Positions 15,850-24,569 of a stretch of DNA of 64,000 nucleotides are shown here, piece after piece (within the stretch, counting starts at the first letter, position 1; every line of letters starts with the position of its first letter). The position numbers and the translations under genes were made by a program. The notes under the pieces are model-generated. The model saw only the letters and a list, made by a program, of their open reading frames with translations, was not told where the DNA came from and did no database searches. Origin of the DNA: Planococcus chinensis (GTDB lineage: Bacteria; Bacillota; Bacilli; Bacillales_A; Planococcaceae); contig NZ_JABWTK010000007.1 of the NCBI RefSeq assembly GCF_020071995.1, positions 1 to 64,000 on the forward strand, in the 5' to 3' direction.

Positions 15850-17136
15850 TCAAATCGACTGCTGCTGGACTTCCACTGGACTGAACCGGGCGACAATCAT
15901 ATCTTCCCCTTCAGTTGAGAGAATCTGCAGAGCATCGTAAAGCGCATTGACCGTTTGCCATATTTTTTCTTCTGTATCTGCAACGATGTTAAACCGGCCA
16001 AACATTTGACCATAGGAACCCGTAACTTCTATTTGATCCCCAACACCCCGTGTCAAGACTTGGGAAATGACCGCGGGCATCTCTGCTATTTTGTCCAGTC
16101 CGTTAACTTCTCTTATTGTTCCATTCCCCAGAAGAATGGGCAGGTTGCAAGAAAATTGAGGCAGGCTGCCGTTGTCGTATTCTGCCAGATCGTATTGACC
16201 GATTGGTTTTCCTACAGCAAAGTCCAGCATCATGCCAAGCAGATTAATGCCTGTCTGTTTTTCAATGATGCGGTAATGCTGTTCGCCGCTCAACCGGAAG
16301 CCCATTTCGTAAATATAAAATGCTCCATTTTCAAAAAGCGATTGGATGAACACGACCCCGTTCTCGATTCCCATCCCCTGGATCATTTTTCGGATGGGTT
16401 GGTCCACCGTTTCGATAAACTGGTCCTGATGCCGGGACGGGAATACCATGGCAATCGGCAAAGGCGGATGCTCTTTGCTTTGCTTGTGCACATGGCGGTC
16501 GGCCGTTGCCGTAAGCAAAACTTCCTTGTTCTGAATCGTGTAAAACATCTGCACGCCGTAGGAATTGTCGATAAAGCGTTCCACGATCACTTTTTTCGAT
16601 TTGGAAAACCCGAGCGCTTTTTGGTATCCCGCGCTTACTTCCTCCTCGTTGTAGCAGACCGTGATTCCCTGGCTGGCATAACTGTCCACCGGTTTGACGA
16701 TGACCGGGAAGTCCAAGGCAGCCAGTGTTTCCTCATCCATGCTTCCGGCAAAAGGATACTCTTCAATGACCGGAACCTGATAGCTCCTGCAGTATTCCTT
16801 GAACTTATCCTTATTTGAACAAATGTCCAACTGCTCTTTTGTCGCATAAAAAGGCAGGCCGAGCTTTTCGCATAAGGTCTGGGCATGCCACGTGTTCACA
16901 TCTTCAAACGCCGTGAAAATGCCATCTATCCCTTCCGCTTTCGCCAGCTTTGTGACTTCCTCGATTTCCGCTGTACTGATGTCGTAGGATTTATCCGCAT
17001 AGCTTTTGGCCGGAGAACCGGCTTCTTTATCGATGACGATGGTGTAGAAGCCCCTCTTTTTGGCCGTTTCCACTACATTGACCATGTGGCGGCTTCCGCC
17101 AAGTATTAAAATTCTTTTCTTTTGAGTATCGGTCAT
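15850..17136 (-). CDS. ATP-grasp carboxylate-amine ligase family protein
   Basis: The 428-residue product has an N-terminal Rossmann-like domain (RILILGGSRHMVNVVETAKKRG), then an ATP-grasp fold (about 110-310) with FPVIVKPVDSYASQGI as the ATP-lysine loop and a C-terminal lid. Proteins of this BacD/PurK-like layout join a carboxylate to an amine, making dipeptides or modified metabolites. GAGGAGG precedes the ATG at 8 bases. Downstream on the same strand are two small-protein genes. It does not look like the RimK-type ligase of graspetide clusters. The substrate is unknown. Confidence 0.82.
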   Translation of the reverse strand: MTDTQKKRILILGGSRHMVNVVETAKKRGFYTIVIDKEAGSPAKSYADKSYDISTAEIEEVTKLAKAEGIDGIFTAFEDVNTWHAQTLCEKLGLPFYATKEQLDICSNKDKFKEYCRSYQVPVIEEYPFAGSMDEETLAALDFPVIVKPVDSYASQGITVCYNEEEVSAGYQKALGFSKSKKVIVERFIDNSYGVQMFYTIQNKEVLLTATADRHVHKQSKEHPPLPIAMVFPSRHQDQFIETVDQPIRKMIQGMGIENGVVFIQSLFENGAFYIYEMGFRLSGEQHYRIIEKQTGINLLGMMLDFAVGKPIGQYDLAEYDNGSLPQFSCNLPILLGNGTIREVNGLDKIAEMPAVISQVLTRGVGDQIEVTGSYGQMFGRFNIVADTEEKIWQTVNALYDALQILSTEGEDMIVARFSPVEVQQQSI

Positions 17137-17452
17137 TCAAAAAGCCTCCTCAGCCGGTTAATAAGAGCCGTGTTTCGGTTTGTCGCTTTTTTCTTTTTAA
17201 AGCTGCAAACCTGTACCTTTCATGGCAACTATACAGTACTTTATGTAGGGTTCATCATATATATAGTATCCATTTACCTAATACCAGCAACATTAACTAA
17301 TCCTAATTTACCAGCATAGATAGAAAGTGTCAATTCAATTTCTGAATATTCAAGGTATTATTCTTAAATGTTCTCAATTGATAATGTATAAAATGCCAAA
17401 CAGCAAACGATGGAACAGTACAGCCAGTTTGAAATCAATGACCGGATAATAG
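17137..17452. other. 316-bp upstream region of the ATP-grasp gene
   Basis: AT-rich, no gene visible. It presumably contains the promoter of the minus-strand ATP-grasp gene. No riboswitch or T-box signature was recognised. Confidence 0.4.
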
Positions 17453-17488
17453 AAAAGCCTTGAATTCCCTACCGGGAAATTCAAGGCT
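17453..17488 (-). terminator. terminator of the AGCS symporter gene
   Basis: A perfect inverted repeat AGCCTTGAATT...AATTCAAGGCT is followed by TTTTCTATTATT on the minus strand. Confidence 0.85.
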
Positions 17489-17517
17489 CTTCACTTATTT
17501 ACACAGCAGAGATCCAG

Positions 17518-18930
17518 TTAAGACTCATAACTCTCTCTAGCCGCTGCTTTCTTCGCTTTTTTCTCTTTCTGGTCTTTCTTATAATACGGATCCGATGTGA
17601 AAAACTCGGTGGTCAGTGCTTTTACTTTGTTGCTCAACAACAGGATGGCGATGACGTTCGGAATGAGTATCGCGGCGAGCATGATATCGAGGAAGCCCCA
17701 AATCACTTCTGCTGCTCCGACCGCTCCTAACACGATGGCAAGGATATAAACTACCTGCATGCCGTAGGAAGCTTTCATACCGAATAGGAACTCCGCCTGC
17801 TTCGCACCGTAGAAAACAACGACGAGTATCGTGGATAAGACAAAGAAAATCAAGGCGATGGTGACAAGGATTGAACCAAATCCACCAAAATACGATTCGA
17901 ATGCCAGGCTCGTCAAAGCAGATGAATTGTCCATGGCTCCGTCTGCCGTCCAGACACCGGATGACAAAATGACAAATGCGGTCGCGGTACAGACGATCAG
18001 CGTATCGACGACCACGCCAACAACTGCCCAGAAGCCTTGTCTGACAGGATGATCGGTCATGGCTGCTGCATGGGCGATCGGCGCCGTTCCGAGTCCGGCT
18101 TCGTTGGAATAAAGGCCGCGGGCAAATCCCCAGCGAATCACTTCCACGATGGCTGCCCCGGCAAAACCGCCGACAACGGGCGCAGGAGAAAATGCGTTGC
18201 TGAAAATCAGCATAAAGAATTCCGGAACCGCACTGACGTTCATCAAGAGAATCACGACCGCGCCTCCGACATAAAACAACGCCATAAATGGAACGAAAAT
18301 TTCCGTGACCTTGCCAATCCGTTGGATGCCGCCAAACACGACAATGGAGATCAGAACGGCAGTGGCAATACCCGTCCAGAGCGCAGGAATATTGAACGTC
18401 GTCTCGACCGTAGTGGCGATGGAATTCCCCTGCACCATGATGCTCGGGATCAATTCGATCATCAAGGCAAAGGAAAACCAGACGCCAAGCCATTTCATGT
18501 TCAAGCCTTTCGTCATGTAATACATCGGTCCGCCGACAAACTCGCCTTTGGCATTTTTCTCGCGGTACTCGACAGCGAGCACGCTTTCAGCGAATTTGAG
18601 CGCCATGCCGATCAGCGCAATGACCCACATCCAGAACACCGCTCCGGGTCCACCGAACATGATCGCCGCCGGCACCCCGACAATATTGGCTGCACCGATG
18701 GTAGAAGAAAGAGCGGACGTCAGCGCCTGAAAAGGCGTGACCGTCCCTTCGCCTTTCGGTTTCTTGAACACACTGCCGAAGGTTTGTCCGATGATATAGC
18801 CAAAATAACGAAATTGAAAAAATCCAAGTTTAAATGTCATATAAAGCCCTGATAACAGCAACACAGTGATGAGCGGAATCCCCCATAACCATGCCGAGAA
18901 ACCAGCGACTTTCTGTAAAAAACCTTCCAA
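17518..18930 (-). CDS. AGCS-family alanine/glycine:cation symporter
   Basis: This 470-residue membrane protein has the ten to eleven helices and signature blocks of sodium:alanine (AlsT/DagA/AgcS) symporters, e.g. TPFQALTSALSSTIGAANIVG and GFARGLYSNEAGLGTAPIAH. It imports alanine or glycine with sodium or protons. The start is TTG 18930, with AGGGGG 7 bases upstream; no ATG is better placed. The C-terminal tail is Lys/Ala-rich and cytoplasmic. It is monocistronic with its own terminator. Amino-acid uptake fits the nitrogen-related genes nearby but no direct link is shown. Confidence 0.93.
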   Translation of the reverse strand: MEGFLQKVAGFSAWLWGIPLITVLLLSGLYMTFKLGFFQFRYFGYIIGQTFGSVFKKPKGEGTVTPFQALTSALSSTIGAANIVGVPAAIMFGGPGAVFWMWVIALIGMALKFAESVLAVEYREKNAKGEFVGGPMYYMTKGLNMKWLGVWFSFALMIELIPSIMVQGNSIATTVETTFNIPALWTGIATAVLISIVVFGGIQRIGKVTEIFVPFMALFYVGGAVVILLMNVSAVPEFFMLIFSNAFSPAPVVGGFAGAAIVEVIRWGFARGLYSNEAGLGTAPIAHAAAMTDHPVRQGFWAVVGVVVDTLIVCTATAFVILSSGVWTADGAMDNSSALTSLAFESYFGGFGSILVTIALIFFVLSTILVVVFYGAKQAEFLFGMKASYGMQVVYILAIVLGAVGAAEVIWGFLDIMLAAILIPNVIAILLLSNKVKALTTEFFTSDPYYKKDQKEKKAKKAAARESYES

Positions 18931-19462
18931 CTGTTTTCCCCCTATAATATTTCAGTATACGGAATGTTTCCCTAGTAAGAACCGATTTAAACGGAAATCG
19001 GGAGACTTCTAAAAAATTATTAAGGGAAATCAGTGAGAAAGTGGAAACGGAGAGGTTTTTTATTTGCTGAAATCTTTTTCTGAATGAAATGATGACGAAT
19101 AAATTAAAATGGAATTAAAATTTTTACCAAAAGTGTTATTTCACGATAAAAACTGCTTCAGGCTTAGCCGTTTAATATATGCAGCTATATCTGCCACACC
19201 CTATCTGAAGCAAAAGTGCCAATGGCGGACCGAATCGAGCTTTCCCCATACTGCTCGATCCCGCTTTACTGAGATGGCAGATTGCTCTCCGGCACCCGCA
19301 TAGCAATGTGCTTGTTGATTTCCGAAAGCTCCTTAATAATTTTGGTCCCTTGGCTTTCAATAGTTTTACTTTCAAGAAATATTATAGAGTTATGCAAATG
19401 AAGTTTATCTCTTATTTTGCACTTCAAGCCAACTGTATATAAAAGGAGAAGGCGATTTTTCG
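18931..19462. other. 532-bp intergenic region holding a decayed small gene
   Basis: No intact gene is visible. The only structured content is the remnant at 19190-19378, described separately. The rest is AT-rich and presumably includes the AGCS promoter. Confidence 0.5.
19190..19378 (-). pseudogene. decayed paralogue of the 85-residue small protein
   Basis: On the minus strand one frame reads ESKTIESQGTKIIKELSEIN then KHIAMR before an in-frame stop at 19266. This aligns with EANESGIMKELAEIDQHIALR of the intact gene at 15126-15383. Past the stop the same frame keeps weak similarity (IEQYGESS against SKYEALS). No start or ribosome site remains. It is a degenerate duplicate lying on the other side of the AGCS gene. 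Confidence 0.6.
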
Positions 19463-19498
19463 ATAAAAAAATGATTCTGGAACTTAACCAGAATCATT
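19463..19498 (-). terminator. terminator of the NCS1/racemase/Hyu operon
   Basis: AATGATTCTGG pairs with CCAGAATCATT, followed on the minus strand by a run of seven T. Confidence 0.88.
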
Positions 19499-19533
19499 TC
19501 TTCTATAAAGCTGTTATTGTTTTATCTCCACAT

Positions 19534-20865
19534 TCACTCTACTCTTGTCCGTGCTTCCTTTTTATAAAACGGCACCAATTGATATCCACCCCAATAAAGA
19601 AGTACGCTTAACGGGAGACTTACCATCCAGGAAACCGGAAGGAAGATGATGCCGACGATTCCGCTGGCGATTAAAACTCCGAGTCCAAGCCAATTATAGC
19701 TGACTTGCTGATTGTAATACTCCTCTACATCGATCTTTTGTTTTCGAATAAGGTAATAATCCGCTAGCAATATTCCCAAAAGCGGTCCCAAGAAAGCTGA
19801 GTAGAAAGCGATAAATTGGTTGAAAGCTGCACTAGTAAGAAGCAACCAAGGGAAAGTGACGATGCTTAGAACCCCTACTACAATCACTGCTACTCCCCAC
19901 TTCATATCAAACATTTCAACTAAGACAAGCGCAGGTGGTTTGATATTTATGGTTAAATTCGTCGTGAATTGAGCGACGATGATAAAAATCATCATTGCGA
20001 CCGCAACAATCGGGTTGGGAATGACAGAAACAAGGGCTTGAATCGGATCCCATATTCCAGTAGCTGCAGCAGACAGAATTCCGATCATTAACATTAATAC
20101 AAACATGGGGACAATACCGAGAAAATGCCCCAACCAGTTATTTTTAGGCTTGTTTTCTAAATATCGACCTAAGTCCCCGTTATTGATTGATGCGGTAATC
20201 AGCACCCCGACTGATGCGGTAATGGCTACGAAAAATGGCTGTCCCCAACTTCCTGCAGCTGTCCAGTTTTCCGCTAATCGCAATCCACCCAACTGGATGA
20301 TCTGATACAGGATATAGATCAGGAAGCCGAGCACCACAACAGACAATCCGGAATCAAACCATTTAATCGACTTGATTCCGAAATAGGCAATGGCTGTCTG
20401 AGCAACTTGGAAGAGAATAAAGAATAACCAAATATTTCCCCAACCCCAGATGGTCTCCGTGATATAAACCATAGCGCTTGCTCCAATCCAGGAACCGATA
20501 CCGTACCAGAAAACTGCCGGAATCACGCGGATAAGGGATGCAATACGGGCTCCTTTATAGCCGAATGAAGATCTTGCTTGGACGATAAATGGAATTCCGT
20601 ATTTTATACCGGGAGCTGAGTTTAAAACGAACATGAATCCTAGAATGATGGAGGAGATGATGGTGACCCAAATTGCCTGAACAATATTAAGTGAACCGCT
20701 CGGCGGAAGAAATGATTGTCCGACGATGAAAATCTGAATGACGACCATGGAGGAAACCCACATCGCAATATAACTCGGCAATCCAAATATTCGTTCACTA
20801 TTCGGAATCGGATCCATTGAACTTCTTCGGGAATTTTGCGTCAGTTCAGAGGTAGGTGAAGACAT
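19534..20865 (-). CDS. NCS1-family permease (hydantoin/allantoin/purine type), first copy
   Basis: This is a 443-residue transporter with about twelve helices, of the nucleobase-cation-symport-1 family (Mhp1, PucI, CodB). The family pattern is visible as GIKYGIPFIVQARSSFGYKG near helix 3 and TNLTINIKPPALVLVEMF near helix 8. It is the last gene of the hydantoin-type operon, ahead of a terminator. I chose the ATG at 20865 (AGGAGA 9 bases upstream); a GTG three codons earlier directly abuts that site. It is clearly divergent from the second permease at 21748, so the two probably take different ureides. Confidence 0.88.
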   Translation of the reverse strand: MSSPTSELTQNSRRSSMDPIPNSERIFGLPSYIAMWVSSMVVIQIFIVGQSFLPPSGSLNIVQAIWVTIISSIILGFMFVLNSAPGIKYGIPFIVQARSSFGYKGARIASLIRVIPAVFWYGIGSWIGASAMVYITETIWGWGNIWLFFILFQVAQTAIAYFGIKSIKWFDSGLSVVVLGFLIYILYQIIQLGGLRLAENWTAAGSWGQPFFVAITASVGVLITASINNGDLGRYLENKPKNNWLGHFLGIVPMFVLMLMIGILSAAATGIWDPIQALVSVIPNPIVAVAMMIFIIVAQFTTNLTINIKPPALVLVEMFDMKWGVAVIVVGVLSIVTFPWLLLTSAAFNQFIAFYSAFLGPLLGILLADYYLIRKQKIDVEEYYNQQVSYNWLGLGVLIASGIVGIIFLPVSWMVSLPLSVLLYWGGYQLVPFYKKEARTRVE

Positions 20866-20905
20866 ATTAATCACTCTCCTGTTTTAGAGTATTATTGGCC
20901 TGGTT

Positions 20906-20945
20906 TCAAATGAAACGCTCCAGTGACCTGGAGCGTTTCATTTGA
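20906..20945. other. perfect 18-bp intercistronic hairpin
   Basis: TCAAATGAAACGCTCCAG, a 4-base loop TGAC, then the exact reverse complement lie between the racemase stop and the first NCS1 start. No T-run follows in either direction, so it is not a standard terminator. It could be an mRNA processing or stability element or a partial attenuator, lowering permease expression. Confidence 0.7.
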
Positions 20946-20957
20946 TGGCTTGATGCT

Positions 20958-21692
20958 TTACTTATGGGCGAATTCTGTCAGCAATCCTGTGTATTCTTTT
21001 TTCTCGGGGTATTTGTATGTTTTCAATTTACTGGTTTTCTTGCCTAAATCCACTACCGATTCGGCAAATTTAACGGCTGCTACTACCCCATCGATTACCG
21101 GAACGCCGAACTCTTCTTCCAACTTATCAGCAAACTCCGCCATACCTGCGCATCCCAGCAATATCGCTTCAGCATCGTCTTCTTCTATAGCTCTTCTGCC
21201 TTCCTGTCTTAACATCTCCATGCCTCTTACTGGATCATTTTCAAAATCGATTACACATAAAGGCGTCGTTCTAATGTTTACAACCTTCTTCGACATGCCG
21301 TAAGAATCTACCAATTCTTCTAGCATTGTTTTTATTCTCGGCAAGACTGTTACTACTGAAAATCTCGCCCCTAACATAGAAGCCAAATATAACGATGCTT
21401 CAGCAATCCCGATAACCGGTTTATCGGTTAGTTCTCTAGCTGCATGCAATCCGGGATCTCCCCAACATGCAATTACAAATGCATCAACGCCCTCTTCTTC
21501 TCCTGCTTTTATTTCTTCCAATACTCCCGGAATACTTAAATATTCATCATAATAAGATTCAATAGAGATTGGTCCCATTTTTGGACTAACAGCGATTATT
21601 TCTGTATCAGGTCTTGCCATATGCTTGGCCGCATGTTCGATACTGCTTGTCATTTCCAATGTAGTGTTTGGATTAATCACTTTTATTTTCAT
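20958..21692 (-). CDS. Asp/Glu/hydantoin (allantoin) racemase
   Basis: The 244-residue protein begins IKVINPNTT, the usual opening of hydantoin racemases, and carries the two catalytic cysteines of the Asp/Glu racemase superfamily: Cys76 in IACWGDPG and Cys181 in LLGCAGM. It would interconvert D- and L-5-substituted hydantoins or (R)/(S)-allantoin so that stereospecific enzymes can act on both. It lies between two NCS1 permeases and downstream of HyuA/HyuB/hydrolase genes on the same strand, which supports this role. The exact substrate is not readable from sequence. Confidence 0.88.
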   Translation of the reverse strand: MKIKVINPNTTLEMTSSIEHAAKHMARPDTEIIAVSPKMGPISIESYYDEYLSIPGVLEEIKAGEEEGVDAFVIACWGDPGLHAARELTDKPVIGIAEASLYLASMLGARFSVVTVLPRIKTMLEELVDSYGMSKKVVNIRTTPLCVIDFENDPVRGMEMLRQEGRRAIEEDDAEAILLGCAGMAEFADKLEEEFGVPVIDGVVAAVKFAESVVDLGKKTSKLKTYKYPEKKEYTGLLTEFAHK

Positions 21693-21747
21693 TTATTCTC
21701 CTCCTAGTTTAATAGTTGGGTTCCAACTCTCTAAAATTTCAGCTGAG

Positions 21748-23172
21748 TTATTCTATAGGTTCCACTGGCAAAACTTCTTCTTCAGCAATACGTTTCACCT
21801 TACTAATTTCAGGTTGAGGATAAACTTTGCAAATCCAAAACTTCATCAAGGAATAGTACAAGACCGCCGCTATCAACAGTGCAGAGAAGAAGCCGTAATC
21901 TGGAAACAGCATGACAGACAGACCAGATGGAACATACGTAATGATGGCTGCCGGGTTTATATTATTCCAATATTTATATTGCCCGTTCACTTTATATAAT
22001 TCATCGATATTCAACGTGCGTTTTCTTAATAAATAATAGTCAGTGAACATAATGCCTACGATTGGTGCTAATAAAGCCGTTATCACCATAAGGATTTGGG
22101 GAACATAATCTGCATAGTTCCACGGCTGTATCAGCAGACCTATTATCCCTGCAATGATCGCACCGGCAGCAAATGAAATCTTTCTCGGGAAAAAGTTAAC
22201 GATGATATAACCTGGCGGCAACAAGTTTGCGCTTATATTCGTCGACCACTGAGCCAGAATAATGAAGACTAAGCAAGCAATTAAAAGCAATGGATTATTT
22301 GGACCAAGAGTCGCAACCATCACATCGATAGGGTTCCAGTTGCCTGTTGCTACCCCACTCGTCAACCCCAGTATGGTAAACATCAACATTGCACCAACAA
22401 GCCCGAATGTGTGGCCAATTGCACTGCCTCGGTTCAATTTGAACCAATTGCTTTCACCTTTTTGGGCGTTAACTTTAAGAAATCTAGTGAAATCAGGTGC
22501 GTTTAACGCCATGGTTATATAAGTTCCCATCATAACTACAATGGCGTATCCCATTGAAATACCGCCTTCTCCACCTGTAGAGAAGATGTCTCTGAAAGAT
22601 AAATTATAGGTGCTCATCACTACGTATTGCAGGTAGATTCCAATCACGATAATACTGGGAGCTGCCAGCCATTGAAATCTGCTGATCGTTTGAATGCCCA
22701 TTGCTGTATTTATGATTTGGACTGCTCCAAATAAGATAATCACCAGCGTTAAATTGGAATATCCGGTTAGCATTTCCATGATAATATTTAGTGCATAAGC
22801 CCCCATCCAGGTCTGAAAACCAAACCAAAATATCGCTGGGAGAGCTCTAAAAACAGCTGGAAGATGTGCTCCTAAATATCCAAAGCTCGCTCGTATAATG
22901 ACTGCATAAGGGACTCCATATTTTATCCCTATATCACCAAGCAATGTTAGCAAGGCAGCGACAATCAGATTCCCGATTATACAAGCTATGATTATCTGAA
23001 CAGGCGACAAAGCCGGGTACAATTGGGCAGCGGCAATAAATGTTACAAGTTGAACAGCTATTCCGATCCATAAGAGAAAAAAAGCAAAAGTGGTGATCGT
23101 TCTTTCTTTTTCTACTGTAGGCATAATATCTTTTCCGGTTAAGCTAAGCCCTCTTTTAGTATTTTTTTCCAT
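21748..23172 (-). CDS. NCS1-family permease (hydantoin/allantoin/purine type), second copy
   Basis: A 474-residue transporter of about twelve helices in the Mhp1/PucI family; [20 protein letters not shown] and [20 protein letters not shown] mark the conserved substrate-cavity helices. AGGAGATT precedes the ATG. It follows the M20 hydrolase gene by 125 bases and precedes the racemase by 55 bases, all on the minus strand. It is longer than the first copy, with a charged C-terminal tail ending in a Glu-rich stretch. Uptake of hydantoins, allantoin or a related ring is inferred from the operon. Confidence 0.88.
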   Translation of the reverse strand: MEKNTKRGLSLTGKDIMPTVEKERTITTFAFFLLWIGIAVQLVTFIAAAQLYPALSPVQIIIACIIGNLIVAALLTLLGDIGIKYGVPYAVIIRASFGYLGAHLPAVFRALPAIFWFGFQTWMGAYALNIIMEMLTGYSNLTLVIILFGAVQIINTAMGIQTISRFQWLAAPSIIVIGIYLQYVVMSTYNLSFRDIFSTGGEGGISMGYAIVVMMGTYITMALNAPDFTRFLKVNAQKGESNWFKLNRGSAIGHTFGLVGAMLMFTILGLTSGVATGNWNPIDVMVATLGPNNPLLLIACLVFIILAQWSTNISANLLPPGYIIVNFFPRKISFAAGAIIAGIIGLLIQPWNYADYVPQILMVITALLAPIVGIMFTDYYLLRKRTLNIDELYKVNGQYKYWNNINPAAIITYVPSGLSVMLFPDYGFFSALLIAAVLYYSLMKFWICKVYPQPEISKVKRIAEEEVLPVEPIE

Positions 23173-23297
23173 ACTTCAATCTCCTTCGCTGAGTAATTTT
23201 TTAACTCATCCGGGGCAGCTTGAATATTTTCACCCTTTTAATTTTCAGTAAGATAAAGAACGCAACTCTTTTTGCCAACTCATATTTTAAAACAATT

Positions 23298-24554
23298 TTA
23301 TTTTTCCTCTAGAATCGTTTTCACCGTCTCCAGGAGCACATCTGTTCCAAGTGCAATATCTTCTTTATCCGCCCATTCTTCCGGCTGATGACTGATGCCT
23401 TTTTTGCATCGGACAAAGAGCATGGCCGCTTCCGTGATTTCCGCCAGCAGCATGGCATCATGGCCGGCGCCGCTGATGATTGTCTTTGGGGTCTGGCCGA
23501 GCGCAGCCATGCTAGCTAACAGAGCATCTGTCAGCCTAGGTGCACAGGCAACTGGCGGCACCCGCATGCCGTCCTCCATTTGCCATTCGATTTCCCGTTT
23601 ATTGCACACTTCTTCTATTTTCGTGATGATGTTTTGATATAAATCTTCTCTGCGGTCCAAATCAATGTCCCGCAGATCAAGCGAGAATTTTACCTCTGCT
23701 GGGATAATGTTGCTACCTCCTGGCTTGGTTTCGATAATGCCGACTGTGCCGACTGTTTCCCCATTAGCCGGATTGTTGCACAATTGTTCAATGTAGAGAA
23801 TAAACTCCGCAGCAGCGGGAGCCGGGTCTTTCCGGAGATGCATCGGGACGGTTCCTGCATGTCCCGCCTCCCCCGTAAGCGTAAATGTCATCCAGTGCGG
23901 ACCGGCAATATGAGTAACAACGCCAAGCGCCGACTCTTCTTTCTCTAAATATGGCCCTTGTTCAATATGCATTTCCAGATAGGCGTAAATATCACCCGGT
24001 TTTAAAACAGATTGCCCGATCTTCTCGGGATCGATTTCCTCTGCAAACTGAGCAAGCGCATCATAGCGGGAAACATGGTTTTCATCGGTCCGCTGGAGGT
24101 CTTCCGGGGTGATTTTGCCAATCATCCCCCGGCTCCCGAACAAGCCGTCATTAAAGCGGGAGCCTTCCTCTTCGCAAAAAGCGATCACTTCCAGTGGCCT
24201 TTTGTGCGGAATCTGTTCTTCATACAAGATTTGCGCAATTTCAATTCCGCCAAGAACTCCGATAATTCCGTCGAACCTGCCTCCGTTTTTTACAGAATCG
24301 ATATGTGAACCGATCACGACCGGGGAAAGATGGGATTCTGTCCCTTCTTTCCGCCCGATCAGGTTGCCAAAATGATCGTAGCGCACTTTCATGCCGCTTT
24401 CGGCCATCCATCCCTTTACCAATGCATGTCCTTTTTTGTCTTCGGCCGACAAGGCTCGTCTTGTCACCCCGCCGCCTTCTTCTCTTCCAATTTCCCCAAG
24501 TTCCAGAATACGGTCAAATAACCGGGTGGCATTTACTTTTTGCGATACTTGCAT
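23298..24554 (-). CDS. M20-family N-carbamoyl-L-amino-acid hydrolase / allantoate amidohydrolase
   Basis: This protein of about 418 residues has the M20 metal-binding pattern GSHIDSVKNGGRFDG (His84, Asp95) and the acid pair in FCEEEGSRF. It resembles HyuC, AllC and beta-ureidopropionase-type enzymes, which remove a carbamoyl group or release ammonia from ureides using two metal ions. The start is the ATG at 24554, 6 bases after AGGAGA. It lies 15 bases downstream of HyuB, so it is co-transcribed, and would finish the ring-opening products made by HyuA/HyuB. Confidence 0.9.
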   Translation of the reverse strand: MQVSQKVNATRLFDRILELGEIGREEGGGVTRRALSAEDKKGHALVKGWMAESGMKVRYDHFGNLIGRKEGTESHLSPVVIGSHIDSVKNGGRFDGIIGVLGGIEIAQILYEEQIPHKRPLEVIAFCEEEGSRFNDGLFGSRGMIGKITPEDLQRTDENHVSRYDALAQFAEEIDPEKIGQSVLKPGDIYAYLEMHIEQGPYLEKEESALGVVTHIAGPHWMTFTLTGEAGHAGTVPMHLRKDPAPAAAEFILYIEQLCNNPANGETVGTVGIIETKPGGSNIIPAEVKFSLDLRDIDLDRREDLYQNIITKIEEVCNKREIEWQMEDGMRVPPVACAPRLTDALLASMAALGQTPKTIISGAGHDAMLLAEITEAAMLFVRCKKGISHQPEEWADKEDIALGTDVLLETVKTILEEK

Positions 24555-24569
24555 ATGCACTCTCCTCGT

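Noticed and set aside
15955..16818. A 287-codon plus-strand frame
   Set aside because: Antisense to the ATP-grasp gene, Cys/Phe/His-rich composition typical of a shadow frame.
15556..17136. Calling the ATP-grasp and 52-residue peptide a graspetide (RiPP) cluster
   Set aside because: The ligase resembles the BacD/PurK type, there is no export gene, and the peptide lacks an obvious leader/core split; kept only as a speculative finding.
18037..18852. A 271-codon plus-strand frame
   Set aside because: Antisense to the AGCS symporter, with Arg/His/Asp-rich shadow composition.
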